From positions 682,001 to 746,000 of the forward strand of contig NZ_OMPD01000014.1 in NCBI RefSeq assembly GCF_900312745.1: a DNA stretch of 64,000 bases. The letters run 5' to 3'. The notes beneath the pieces were generated by a model that saw only the letters and a list, made by a program, of their open reading frames with translations, was not told the DNA's origin and did no database searches. Position numbers and translations under genes: made by a program. Shown here in pieces: positions 24,652 through 33,600 of the stretch. Source of the stretch: Aquimarina sp. AU58. GTDB lineage: Bacteria; Bacteroidota; Bacteroidia; Flavobacteriales; Flavobacteriaceae. Numbering within the stretch: position 1 is the first letter of the stretch; every line of letters begins with the position of its first letter.

Positions 24652-27588
24652 ATGAAAAAACACAATCATTTTTGCAAAATGAAGATTTTGCTATTACTAA
24701 TTTTTGTTCCGACTTTGTTGTTGGCTCAGGAGACCATTACGGGAAAAGTGGTCGTTGAGGGCACTGGCGAAGGAGCTCCTTTTATGAATATTATTGAAGA
24801 AGGAACAGATAATGGTACCTCTAGTGACATTGATGGTAACTTTAGTATTACCGTAAGTAGTTTGCCAGTAAATTTAAAAGTATTTGCATTAGGATTTGCA
24901 GAAAAAACGGTGCCTGTAGCAACTGCAGGAAATATTACGATTCAAGTAGCCGAGTCTACAGAATCATTAGAAGAAGTGGTAGTAACTGGACTAGGTTCAT
25001 CTATAAAAAGAGCGAACTTAGCTAATGCCGTTTCAACGGTTTCTTCAGAAGAATTAGTTGGAAATACAGGGCAAACTACTGTAGATGGAGCTTTATATGG
25101 TAAAGTTACAGGTGTAAATATTACTTCATCTTCAGGTGCACCTGGAGGAGGATTCGCATTGAGATTAAGAGGAGTTTCTTCTATAAACGGTAACAATCAG
25201 CCTTTGGTTATTGTAGATGGAGTATATATAAATAATGTAGAAATTCCATCTGGATTACGATTTGCCTCAGGAGGAAACAGAGGGAATGAAGAAAATTCAG
25301 GAAATAGACTAGCGGATTTGGATCCTAATGATATTGAAAACATTGAGGTTTTAAAAGGATCTTCTGCAGCTGCTATCTATGGACAACGTGGTAATGCCGG
25401 TGTTGTTATTATTACTACCAAAAGAGGAAAAGGTGGTAAAACAAAAATAAGCTTTAGCCAGGATACAGGAGTTAATGTTATTCAAAATAAATTGGGACTA
25501 AGACCCTGGACTGCAGCATCTGTAGAATCTACTTTTAATGCAGCAGAAAGAGATAAATATAATGCTACTATAGCTTCTAATGGAGGGCTTTATGATTATG
25601 AAGATGAAATTTATGGTAATACAGGTTTTATAACCGATACCAGAATAAATGCTACAGGAGGTAATGAGAAGACCAAGTTTTATGTAGGAGGATCCTATAG
25701 AGATGAAGAAGGGATTATCAAAAACACAGGATTTGATAGATTATCGTTAAGAACTAACATAGATCATCGTATTTCTGATGTATTTGATTTTACTTCTACT
25801 ACAAACTATGTAAGAAGTAATTCTAGTAGAAGTTTTACAGGAAATGAAAACGAAGGAGGATTAAGTTATGGATATACATTAGCATTTACTCGTCCATGGA
25901 ATAGTTTATATCCTGATGCTGATGGTAACTATCCAAATAACCCTAATTATCCTGGGAATCCAATTTTTGTAAGAGATCAGGCAAAAAATGAAGATTCAAA
26001 TAACAGAATCATACAAGGATTCAAATTGAATACTAAACTGTTTACCAGAGAGAATAATAGAATTCGACTTATTCTTAATGGAGGGGTTGATTATTTGGCA
26101 AATGAAACCTATGTGTATGTGCCAGAAACACACCAAGCTCAAGTTGGAAATCAAGAAGGGTTTGTTGCACAAGGAAAAAACAATTTCACACAGTTCAATG
26201 CTCAAGCGATAGCCGTTTGGAACAATACCTCACTTAATGGTGATTTGGATTTGACTACACAATTTGGTATTACTTATTTAAATCAGAAATCTAATTTGGT
26301 GAATAGTCGTGGTTCTGATTTAACAGGAGGACAAACCAATGTAGATCAATCGGTAAACCAGGTAATAGACCAATTTTTCTCAAGGGAAAAAGATTTTGGA
26401 TATTTTGCTCAGGTAGAAGGAAATTATAAAGATCAATTTATAGCGACTTTAGGATATAGATTAGATAAATCTTCAAGAAATGGAGATCCTAATAAGTTAT
26501 ATGGATTTCCAAAAGCTTCTTTGGCAGTAAACATTGCAAATTTAGATTTTTGGAGTGTAGAGGCGGTTAATCAATTTAAAATTAGAGCTGCATATGGAGA
26601 AACTGGAAACCCAGCTTCTTTTGGAGCTACATTTACAAGTTTAGGATCTTCAAATACCGGAGGTAATGGAGGAACATCTGTTGCTGGTTTAAAAGGGGAT
26701 CCAAATGTAGAGCCAGAAACAGCTTCAGAATTTGAGGTTGGTTTTGATCTTGGATTGTTGAATAGCAGAGTTTCTTTAGAGGCTACATATTATCATAAAA
26801 ACGTGAAAGATCTAATTCTTTCTAGATCACTACCTGCTTCCTCTGGTTTTACTACAGAAACTACAAATTTGGCAGATCTTAAAAATGAAGGTGTAGAATT
26901 AGCTTTGAGAGGAGATGTATTTGATGGAGATAATTTCCGTTGGAATACAGGAGTGCAATTTTATTTAAATAGATCGGAAGTTACAAGACTAGATGTTCCT
27001 GCATTTGCACAACCCGGAGCTGGTTTTGGTACAGGCTTAGGTACTTTTTATATTGAAGAAGGAAAACCTGTAACACAATTGGTAGGAAATATTAATGGGA
27101 CATTAACCCAAGTAGGAAACGTAGAGCCTGATTTTCAGATGGCTTTTAATAATCAATTAACGATACTTAAGCAATGGGATGTTTCATTTCTTTTGCAATG
27201 GAAAAAGGGTGGTGATAACTTAAACTTATCGAGATTTTTAACAGATTTGGGAGGAACGTCTCCAGATTTAGAAACTGCAGAAGGACAGGCACGTTTGGCT
27301 TCAACTGCTGATGCTTTACGATTTGTTGAACCAGCTGGTTATCTAAGATTAAGAGAAGCTGCAATATACTATAGACTTCCTTCAAAAACAGTTAGTAATT
27401 GGTTAGGAGAGTCTGTTGAAGGTATAAAACTAGGAGTATCTGCTAGAAATCTGTTTACCATTACAGATTATAGTAGTTATGATCCAGAAGTTTCAGTAAA
27501 TGGAGGAGCAGGATTATCAAGTGGAATTGAGGTAACTCCATTCCCTAGTTCACAGCAATTTTACTTTCATTTAAATGTTAATTTTTAA
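24652..27588 (+). CDS. SusC/RagA family TonB-linked outer membrane protein
   Basis: This is the outer membrane channel of a SusCD nutrient-uptake pair, energised by TonB. From the ATG at 24652 it has 978 residues and a clear signal peptide ending LLLAQ; the longer frame from 24562 puts 30 extra residues before it. A carboxypeptidase-regulatory-like domain (about residues 25-105) is followed by the plug (EEVVVTGLG, LRGVSSINGNNQPLVIVDG, IEVLKGSSAAAIYGQRG) and a beta-barrel ending in the aromatic FYFHLNVNF. susD follows after 12 bases. No glycoside hydrolase, sulfatase or regulator gene is nearby, so the substrate cannot be predicted. Confidence 0.93.
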   Translation: MKKHNHFCKMKILLLLIFVPTLLLAQETITGKVVVEGTGEGAPFMNIIEEGTDNGTSSDIDGNFSITVSSLPVNLKVFALGFAEKTVPVATAGNITIQVAESTESLEEVVVTGLGSSIKRANLANAVSTVSSEELVGNTGQTTVDGALYGKVTGVNITSSSGAPGGGFALRLRGVSSINGNNQPLVIVDGVYINNVEIPSGLRFASGGNRGNEENSGNRLADLDPNDIENIEVLKGSSAAAIYGQRGNAGVVIITTKRGKGGKTKISFSQDTGVNVIQNKLGLRPWTAASVESTFNAAERDKYNATIASNGGLYDYEDEIYGNTGFITDTRINATGGNEKTKFYVGGSYRDEEGIIKNTGFDRLSLRTNIDHRISDVFDFTSTTNYVRSNSSRSFTGNENEGGLSYGYTLAFTRPWNSLYPDADGNYPNNPNYPGNPIFVRDQAKNEDSNNRIIQGFKLNTKLFTRENNRIRLILNGGVDYLANETYVYVPETHQAQVGNQEGFVAQGKNNFTQFNAQAIAVWNNTSLNGDLDLTTQFGITYLNQKSNLVNSRGSDLTGGQTNVDQSVNQVIDQFFSREKDFGYFAQVEGNYKDQFIATLGYRLDKSSRNGDPNKLYGFPKASLAVNIANLDFWSVEAVNQFKIRAAYGETGNPASFGATFTSLGSSNTGGNGGTSVAGLKGDPNVEPETASEFEVGFDLGLLNSRVSLEATYYHKNVKDLILSRSLPASSGFTTETTNLADLKNEGVELALRGDVFDGDNFRWNTGVQFYLNRSEVTRLDVPAFAQPGAGFGTGLGTFYIEEGKPVTQLVGNINGTLTQVGNVEPDFQMAFNNQLTILKQWDVSFLLQWKKGGDNLNLSRFLTDLGGTSPDLETAEGQARLASTADALRFVEPAGYLRLREAAIYYRLPSKTVSNWLGESVEGIKLGVSARNLFTITDYSSYDPEVSVNGGAGLSSGIEVTPFPSSQQFYFHLNVNF

Positions 27589-27600
27589 TACAAGTGCATA

Positions 27601-28947
27601 ATGAAAAATATATTTAAAATTAAAATTAAGATGAAGTATACTATTATCGGAGCACTTTTTGCTTTATTAATAACTTCATGTACTATAGACGAAGTTGTAG
27701 ACCCAAATGGCCCAAGTGTTGTAGGAGTTACTAATGGTGCATCAAAAAAACAATTAAATGAACTTGCAACAGGAGTAGAATCTACTTCAAGAAATGGATT
27801 AGGTGTAGAAGTTACAGCGAGTGGTACTATGGCACGCGAACTTTATTTATTTGATGCTGATCCTAGAAATACAGGAAATTTATTAGGAAAAGATGGAGTA
27901 TCCCTGGATAATAATTCATTTTATAGTACAGCACAATGGAATGGAAGCTACAGATGTGTCAAAAATGCTAGCCTTTTGATAGAGGCTGTAGCCAATACTA
28001 ATGCAGTTTCAGAAGAAGAAAAATCTGGATATTTAGGATATGCAAAAACAGTGAAGGCGTATGAATTAATTCAGATCTTAAAATCTTATGGAACCGCTAG
28101 AGTAGATATTTCTGATCCGGATAATTTAGGTCCGGTTTTAGGATTTGATGCAACATTAGCTGCAGTGAGAAGTTTATTAGATGAAGCGAATACAGATTTA
28201 GGTAACGCAGGAAGCACTTTTGCATTTACTTTAAGTAGTGGATTTGCTGGTTTTGATACACCAAGTACATTTGCTTCATTTAATAGAGCGGTAGCAGCAA
28301 TAGCAGCTGTTTATGCCGGAGATGGAGGCAGTTCTTTAACATTATTATCGAGTTCATTTTTTAGCCTTACTGCTGGTTTGACTACTGGACCAAAGTACGT
28401 CTTTGGATTAGGAGGAGGAAATGACCGTGCCAACCCTGTATTTAGAGTAGCGTCGGTATCTGCAACAGAACCAAACAATGGAGATCAAATTATAGTGCAT
28501 GATAGCTGGATTAATGATGCAGAAGCAGGAGACACAAGAGTTACTACAAAAACTGCTGTTAGACCAGATCCTAGTGTTCAAGATGGTCTTACAGGGACTC
28601 ATGAGACTAGATTATATGCTACTAATGTTACGCCAATAGATATTATTAGAAATGAAGAGTTAATCTTAGTATATGCAGAAGCAAGCATATTAGCTAATAA
28701 TCTTACAGATGCGGTAACTGCATTAGATGTTATTAGGAATGCTGCAGGTTTACCAAATTACTCGGGAGCAGTAACTGCAGATGCTTTAACTACTGAGATG
28801 TTGAATCAGAGAAGATATTCTTTATGGGCAGAAAACCATAGAATGTTTGATTTAAGAAGATATAGTTTATCCAATACATTACCTATTGATAGAGCTGGAG
28901 ATCAGGTATTTAATATACTTCCTATTCCATTATCAGAAAATGAATAA
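27601..28947 (+). CDS. SusD/RagB family nutrient-binding lipoprotein
   Basis: The 448-residue protein is the surface lid of the SusCD pair. It has a lipoprotein signal ending LLITSC (Cys27 from the first ATG; a start at 27631 is also possible). TPR-like helices lie near 110-160 (YLGYAKTVKAYELIQILKSYG), and the C-terminal block LNQRRYSLWAENHRMFDLRRY is diagnostic of SusD. It is somewhat shorter than many SusD proteins, resembling pairs that handle small substrates or peptides. It is co-transcribed with the SusC gene and ends at a strong terminator. Confidence 0.92.
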   Translation: MKNIFKIKIKMKYTIIGALFALLITSCTIDEVVDPNGPSVVGVTNGASKKQLNELATGVESTSRNGLGVEVTASGTMARELYLFDADPRNTGNLLGKDGVSLDNNSFYSTAQWNGSYRCVKNASLLIEAVANTNAVSEEEKSGYLGYAKTVKAYELIQILKSYGTARVDISDPDNLGPVLGFDATLAAVRSLLDEANTDLGNAGSTFAFTLSSGFAGFDTPSTFASFNRAVAAIAAVYAGDGGSSLTLLSSSFFSLTAGLTTGPKYVFGLGGGNDRANPVFRVASVSATEPNNGDQIIVHDSWINDAEAGDTRVTTKTAVRPDPSVQDGLTGTHETRLYATNVTPIDIIRNEELILVYAEASILANNLTDAVTALDVIRNAAGLPNYSGAVTADALTTEMLNQRRYSLWAENHRMFDLRRYSLSNTLPIDRAGDQVFNILPIPLSENE

Positions 28948-28965
28948 CTAATCTTTTAAGATAGT

Positions 28966-28997
28966 AAAACGCCGCAATTTTTGCGGCGTTTTTTTTT
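28966..28997. terminator. Bidirectional terminator after SusD
   Basis: AAAACGCCGCAA pairs with TTGCGGCGTTTT (28966-28977 and 28981-28992) around a TTT loop, with T residues continuing to 28997. The A run at the 5' end allows it to serve the converging DUF6261-like gene as well. Confidence 0.9.
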
Positions 28998-29004
28998 GAT
29001 AAGA

Positions 29005-29781
29005 CTACACTTCTCCCTGGTTAGGATCAAAATCATCATCCAATTCTTGTTCAGTTTCCGATTTGCCATGTAAACGACGTTCAATAGATAGGTTATATTG
29101 CTCGGTAAGCGCATTGAGATTACCAATATAAGTTTCAAATTGGCTAATACCTTTAGTTTTGGCTCTGATAAAAATCCAGTCAAGTACTTCTCGAAGTGCT
29201 GCAGTAGTACGTTTTCGTAACTCAGTAATATTAAGATTACTTTGCTCACGTTGCTGTTCTTTAAGCCTAGCTTTAAAGATACTATCAAAAGATTGATGCG
29301 CATCTTTCATCTCATTAAAATATTTACGTTGGTGTAATGCGTCTATAGCTGTACCTAATTTAGAATCTTCTTCGACTTCCTCTATAATCTCATCCATTAC
29401 CCCGCCTTGTTGATTATACGCCATATCATAAATGGCTGTACCGTGTTTGGTAATCGCTTTGTAGACAAGATTAGCTTGATTACGGTCATTTTCATCCCGG
29501 GCAAAATCGGCAATGAGTTTTACTCCTCGTTGTACCAGTTTAAGCCCGTTATCACGATACCGGTCCAACATAGCCAGTTCTGGAGTAAGAATACTTCCTC
29601 TGTTTTTCTTATATACAGTTTTAAAGCTGTCGTATTCTGATGTAAGTTTATCGATATAGGATGTTAACTCCATTGCGCCCAGATCTTGCTCATTGCTTAA
29701 TTCTAATAGTGTACGAGTGTATTTAGAGAATTCCCCGTTTTTAAAATTTTCTAGTTTTGGTGCTACTAATAAGTCTTTCAT
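29005..29781 (-). CDS. DUF6261-like helical protein
   Basis: The 258-residue protein is predicted to be almost all alpha-helical, with no signal peptide or membrane segment and an acidic tail (EQELDDDFDPNQGEV). The pattern (KDLLVAPKLENFKNGEF start, DGLKLVQRG-like helices, LDWIFIRAKTKG near the C-terminus) resembles DUF6261 proteins, a Bacteroidota-specific family without known function; I am not certain of the family name. It stands alone: the SusD terminator lies after it, and a long repeat-rich region lies before it. Confidence 0.65.
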   Translation of the reverse strand: MKDLLVAPKLENFKNGEFSKYTRTLLELSNEQDLGAMELTSYIDKLTSEYDSFKTVYKKNRGSILTPELAMLDRYRDNGLKLVQRGVKLIADFARDENDRNQANLVYKAITKHGTAIYDMAYNQQGGVMDEIIEEVEEDSKLGTAIDALHQRKYFNEMKDAHQSFDSIFKARLKEQQREQSNLNITELRKRTTAALREVLDWIFIRAKTKGISQFETYIGNLNALTEQYNLSIERRLHGKSETEQELDDDFDPNQGEV

Positions 29782-29869
29782 TGTTTTTTGTTTTAAGATT
29801 ATTGATATATGTATTTTGGTTATTCTCAGCGTTTTTTATATTTCTTATTTAGAATGATTATACAAAACT

Positions 29870-29990
29870 GGAAAACGCCCTGGGAAATCAGAGACGTTTC
29901 CAGTGCAACTGGATATGTTGCCGGAAAACCCGGGGCGATTCCAGTGCTACAAGATATGCTGTCGTAAAATCCGGAAAGATTTCCTATACA
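29870..29990. repeat. Degenerate tandem repeat, period about 41 bases
   Basis: Two full units start with TTCCAGTGC at 29898 and 29939; they agree at about 31 of 41 positions, and most differences are C/T or G/A changes. Partial units flank them (GGAAAACGCCC before; TTCCTATACATC after). The block is clearly more GC-rich than its surroundings. The period is not a multiple of three, so it is not a protein repeat. Confidence 0.6.
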
Positions 29991-30089
29991 TCTAGAGTGC
30001 TCTCTGGTTTTTAGTATGGGTTTTCTTTTTAACTGGTAGGTCCATTCGATATTTTTGATTAGAATATCTTGCATATTTTATCATTCGCG

Positions 30090-30134
30090 GTACAATGATA
30101 ATACATGGTAGTTTCATTTTTCGGAACTGGGATT
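30090..30134 (+). repeat. Dispersed 45-base stem-loop element, copy 2
   Basis: GTACAATGATAA, seven variable bases, then TAGTTTCATTTTTCGGAACT and GGGATT. The same layout with identical spacing occurs at 61070-61114 (38 of 45 identical). The stem-loop AGTTTC...GGAACT is followed here by seven T residues, so this copy could also act as a weak terminator. Confidence 0.75.
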
Positions 30135-30327
30135 TTTTTGAAATAAAACATAACTTAACCACTAGAATTATTGGTTGAATTAAATTATATACTGTATAGA
30201 CTTTATAATGAACTCATAATGATTAATGTTAGAATACAAAGCAAATAATAAGAGTGAAGCCTCATTATTGATTATAATCTGTTTTAAATAAAACAAGATC
30301 AGGACTTTTAAGAACTGGCTAAAATAG

Positions 30328-30371
30328 AATTACTGTTAAAAAGTGACATAATTACTGTCAAAAAGTGAAAC
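30328..30371 (+). repeat. Tandem 22-base direct repeat
   Basis: Two adjacent units, AATTACTGTTAAAAAGTGAC plus AT and AATTACTGTCAAAAAGTGAA plus AC, match at 19 of 22 positions. The two-turn spacing would suit side-by-side protein binding, but no function is known. Confidence 0.65.
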
Positions 30372-30466
30372 CAATTATGGAGAAGGAATTCCTAATTTCG
30401 TCGCATAATACAAACTCACTTATATTAAGGATAGTCAGAAGTGAGAAACAAAATTATATTTTCCCC

Positions 30467-30510
30467 AAACGGCTTTTATACAGAAGTATAGAAGCCGTTT
30501 TTGTTTATTT
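30467..30510 (+). terminator. Strong orphan terminator on the plus strand
   Basis: AAACGGCTTTTATAC pairs with GTATAGAAGCCGTTT (30467-30481 and 30486-30500; one G-T pair) around an AGAA loop and is followed by TTGTTTATTTTTTT. No T tract is present in the minus direction. No plus-strand gene ends nearby, so it may end a small RNA transcribed in 30100-30460. Confidence 0.75.
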
Positions 30511-30610
30511 TTTTAAATTATAGACGCTGTTTCGTGCTAACAGAAGTTTTCCTACCGCCTTTTTTAGATTCATTTATCACCAACTAACTAGAAGATATAA
30601 GAACTAAACA

Positions 30611-30642
30611 AAAAAAGTCACGGTATAAGCCGTGACTTTTTT
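30611..30642. terminator. Terminator of the efflux operon
   Basis: A perfect 13-base-pair stem (AAAAAAGTCACGG with its complement, 30611-30623 and 30630-30642) with a six-base loop. A and T runs on both ends make it usable in either direction; it lies 21 bases after the RND gene stop. Confidence 0.9.
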
Positions 30643-30662
30643 GTGCTTAATTTTATAAAATG

Positions 30663-33600
30663 TTATGCTGTTGCAGTTACTGCTGGTATTACTGCAACTT
30701 TCTTTTTACTAAACCTAATTTTAATACGGTGTACAATAAAGAATAGCACCGGAACAATAATTAAGGTCAGGAATGTGGCTATGATTAGTCCATAAATAAC
30801 GGTCCAGGCTAGTGGTCCCCAGAAAATTACATTATCACCACCCATATATATTTTTGGATTAAACTCAGAAAATAAAGAGAAAAAATCTATGTTTAACCCT
30901 ATTGCCAGAGGGATTAATCCTAATACTGTAGTAATTGCAGTTAATAATACTGGTCGTAAACGAGCTCTACCTCCTTTAATGATTACTTTCATTACTTCTT
31001 CATTGGGTAATAAATCTTTTTCAGGAACATTAAGTTCTACTTTTTTACGATCTATCAAAAGTTGAGTATAGTCTAGTAGCACTACTCCATTATTTACCAC
31101 AATTCCGGCTAGTGAAATAATCCCCATCATTGTCATCATTATTACAAATGAAGCTCCGGTAATTAATATTCCTCCAAAAACGCCTATAAAACTTAGGAAA
31201 ATGGCAATCATGATTATAGTAGGTTTTGAGATTGAGCTAAACTGAAAAATAAGAATTAACATAATAAGTCCAAGCCCAGAAAAGAAAGCACCCATTAAAA
31301 ATTTCATTTGTTTGTCTTGTTCTTCTATCTGACCTGTGTAATCAATTTCAACACCTTTTGGAGGTTTCGAAAAACTAGCCATTTCGGTTTTGATCTGGGA
31401 TACAATTGCTCCGGCATCTGTATAACCAGGTTGAAGACCGGAGTATACTGTAACTACTCTTTTGGCTTTTTTATGCTTAATAGCACTAAAAGAAGAAGTG
31501 TTTTTTTGCGAAGCTACTGTAGAAACAGGTATCTCTTTTAGTTTTCCTGTAGCTTGATCTCTAAATGTAATATTTTGGTTAAACAGCGCGCTTGTATTAT
31601 ATCGATTAACTTCATTAAATCGAACATAGATATCATAATCTTCTCCTTCTTTTTTATAAACTCCGGCTTTTTCTCCAAAGATTGAACGACGTAATTGATT
31701 ACCAACCTGGCCGGCAGCCACACCTAATTCACCTGCTTTTTCACGATCTACAACCACTTGCATAGCAGGTTTCCCTTTATTAACATCAATTTTTAATTCC
31801 TCAATACCAGGGATGTTTTTTTCATTAATAAAGTTACGCATTTGTTCTGCAATATTGATCAGTTCATCATAATCGGGCCCCTCGATTTCAATATTAATAG
31901 GATATCCTGCAGGAGGACCTACTGCATCTTTTTCTACAGAAATAGCAACCCCAGGATAAATTCCTTTTAAGGCATCTTGTACTTTTTGGCGAAGTACTTC
32001 AGAATCTTTTCCTTTTCTGAATTTGTATTCTCTCATCACTGCTATGATTTTAGCACGATGTGGCATTTCTGCACTGCTTCCTCCATCGGTTTGCGGATTA
32101 AATGCACCTTCTCCTACTTGAGAAACCGCAGTTTCTACCAAGAAATTATGATCTTTTCCTTCTATATATTCCTTACTGTTTAAAACAGCATAAACCCTCT
32201 TTTCGATATCAATAGTAATTTCATTGGTTTTTTTGATATCAGTACCCTGTGGATATTCAATATAAACGATAATTTGGTTGGGTTTGTTATCAGGAAAGAA
32301 TTCAATTTTAGTACGTTGATTCCCAACAGAAGCTCCAAACATTGCAAATACAATAAATAGGAGTAAAAATGTTCCAAAGGTAAATCCATAGACACGCCAT
32401 CCTTTTAAAGCAAAGGCTAGAAATTTTTGATATTTATTTTCTAACCAGGCCAGAATTCTTTTTTGAAAGAAGTTTGCCGCTTTTTTAAGCACATATTTGT
32501 ATACCCAGAACATGATTGCAGTAAAGATCATAAGGCTTCCTAAGCCTCTTACAGCTCCTCCAAAGATGAGTATGAAAATACCAATACCTCCTAAAATAGC
32601 ACTTAAGCGTATCAATTGTTTTACAGAGAGTTCTTTTTCTCCAATTTCCATAAATTGGGAAACCAACATAGAGTTAATAAATATGGCTACAAATAGAGAG
32701 GATCCAAGTACTACCGATAATGTAATTGGGAAATAGATCATAAATTGTCCCATTACACCAGGCCACATTCCTAAAGGAACAAATGCTGCTACAGTGGTTA
32801 AAGTAGAGATGATTATTGGAAATGCAATTTCACCAATACCCTTTTTGGCAGCTTGTATTCTCGACATGCCTTCTTCTTCCATCAAACGATATACATTTTC
32901 TACTACTACAATACCATTATCAACCAACATCCCTAATCCCATAATTAAGGCGAATAGGATCATGGTATTCATGGTATATCCCAAAGCAGATAGGATCATA
33001 AACGACATAAACATAGACATAGGAATAGCAAACCCAACAAATAATGCATTTCTAAATCCTAAAAAGAACATTAATACTCCAACCACTAATATGATCCCAA
33101 AAATAATATTGTTGACCAGATCATTTACCTGGTTAATAGTTTTCGAAGATTCGTCGTTAGCAATATTGATATTTAAATCTTTTGGAAATACGTCTTTTAT
33201 AGCATTTGCTATAATCTTATTTATTTTTTCGGCAGCCTCAACCATATTTTTACCAGAGCGTTTTTTAACTTCAAGCATGACTACATTGTTCCCAAAATCT
33301 CTGGCATAAGTAGTTTTGTCTTCATCTCTAAAAGTTACTTTGGCAATATCACGCAAATACACTGCACCATCCTGAGATTTAACAACAAAATCATCTAATT
33401 GCAAAGGATTATTGATTTCACCTAATATTCTAATAGTACGTCTTTGTCCGTTAGTAATCATATTTCCGGCAGACATAGTAATATTTCCATTACGGATTGC
33501 ATTAATGATATCATCAAAACTTACTTTGGCAGCCATCATTTTATAGATATCCACAGCAACTTCTACTTCTTTTTCCTGAGCACCTCTGATGTCTACTTTT

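Larger units (their letters stand above)
29782..30662. other. 880-base repeat-rich intergenic region without a supported gene
   Basis: The longest gene-free stretch in the window. From left to right it holds degenerate 41-base tandem repeats (29870-29990), the dispersed 45-base stem-loop element (30090-30134), a 22-base direct repeat (30328-30371), a strong plus-strand terminator (30467-30510) and the efflux-operon terminator (30611-30642). Both flanking genes are on the minus strand, so the plus-strand terminator has no matching gene. A small frame (29826-30074, minus, 82 codons) runs through the tandem repeat and does not look coding. Confidence 0.6.

Noticed and set aside
29826-30074. 82-codon minus-strand open frame
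   Set aside because: It runs through the 41-base tandem repeat, has no recognisable domain and biased residue use; the repeat period is not a multiple of three.
30377-30523. 48-codon plus-strand frame beginning MEKEFLISS
   Set aside because: It reads straight through the strong terminator hairpin at 30467-30500, so it is unlikely to be translated.
32794-33309. 171-codon plus-strand frame inside the RND gene
   Set aside because: A shadow of the opposite-strand RND coding sequence; no domain and no upstream signals.
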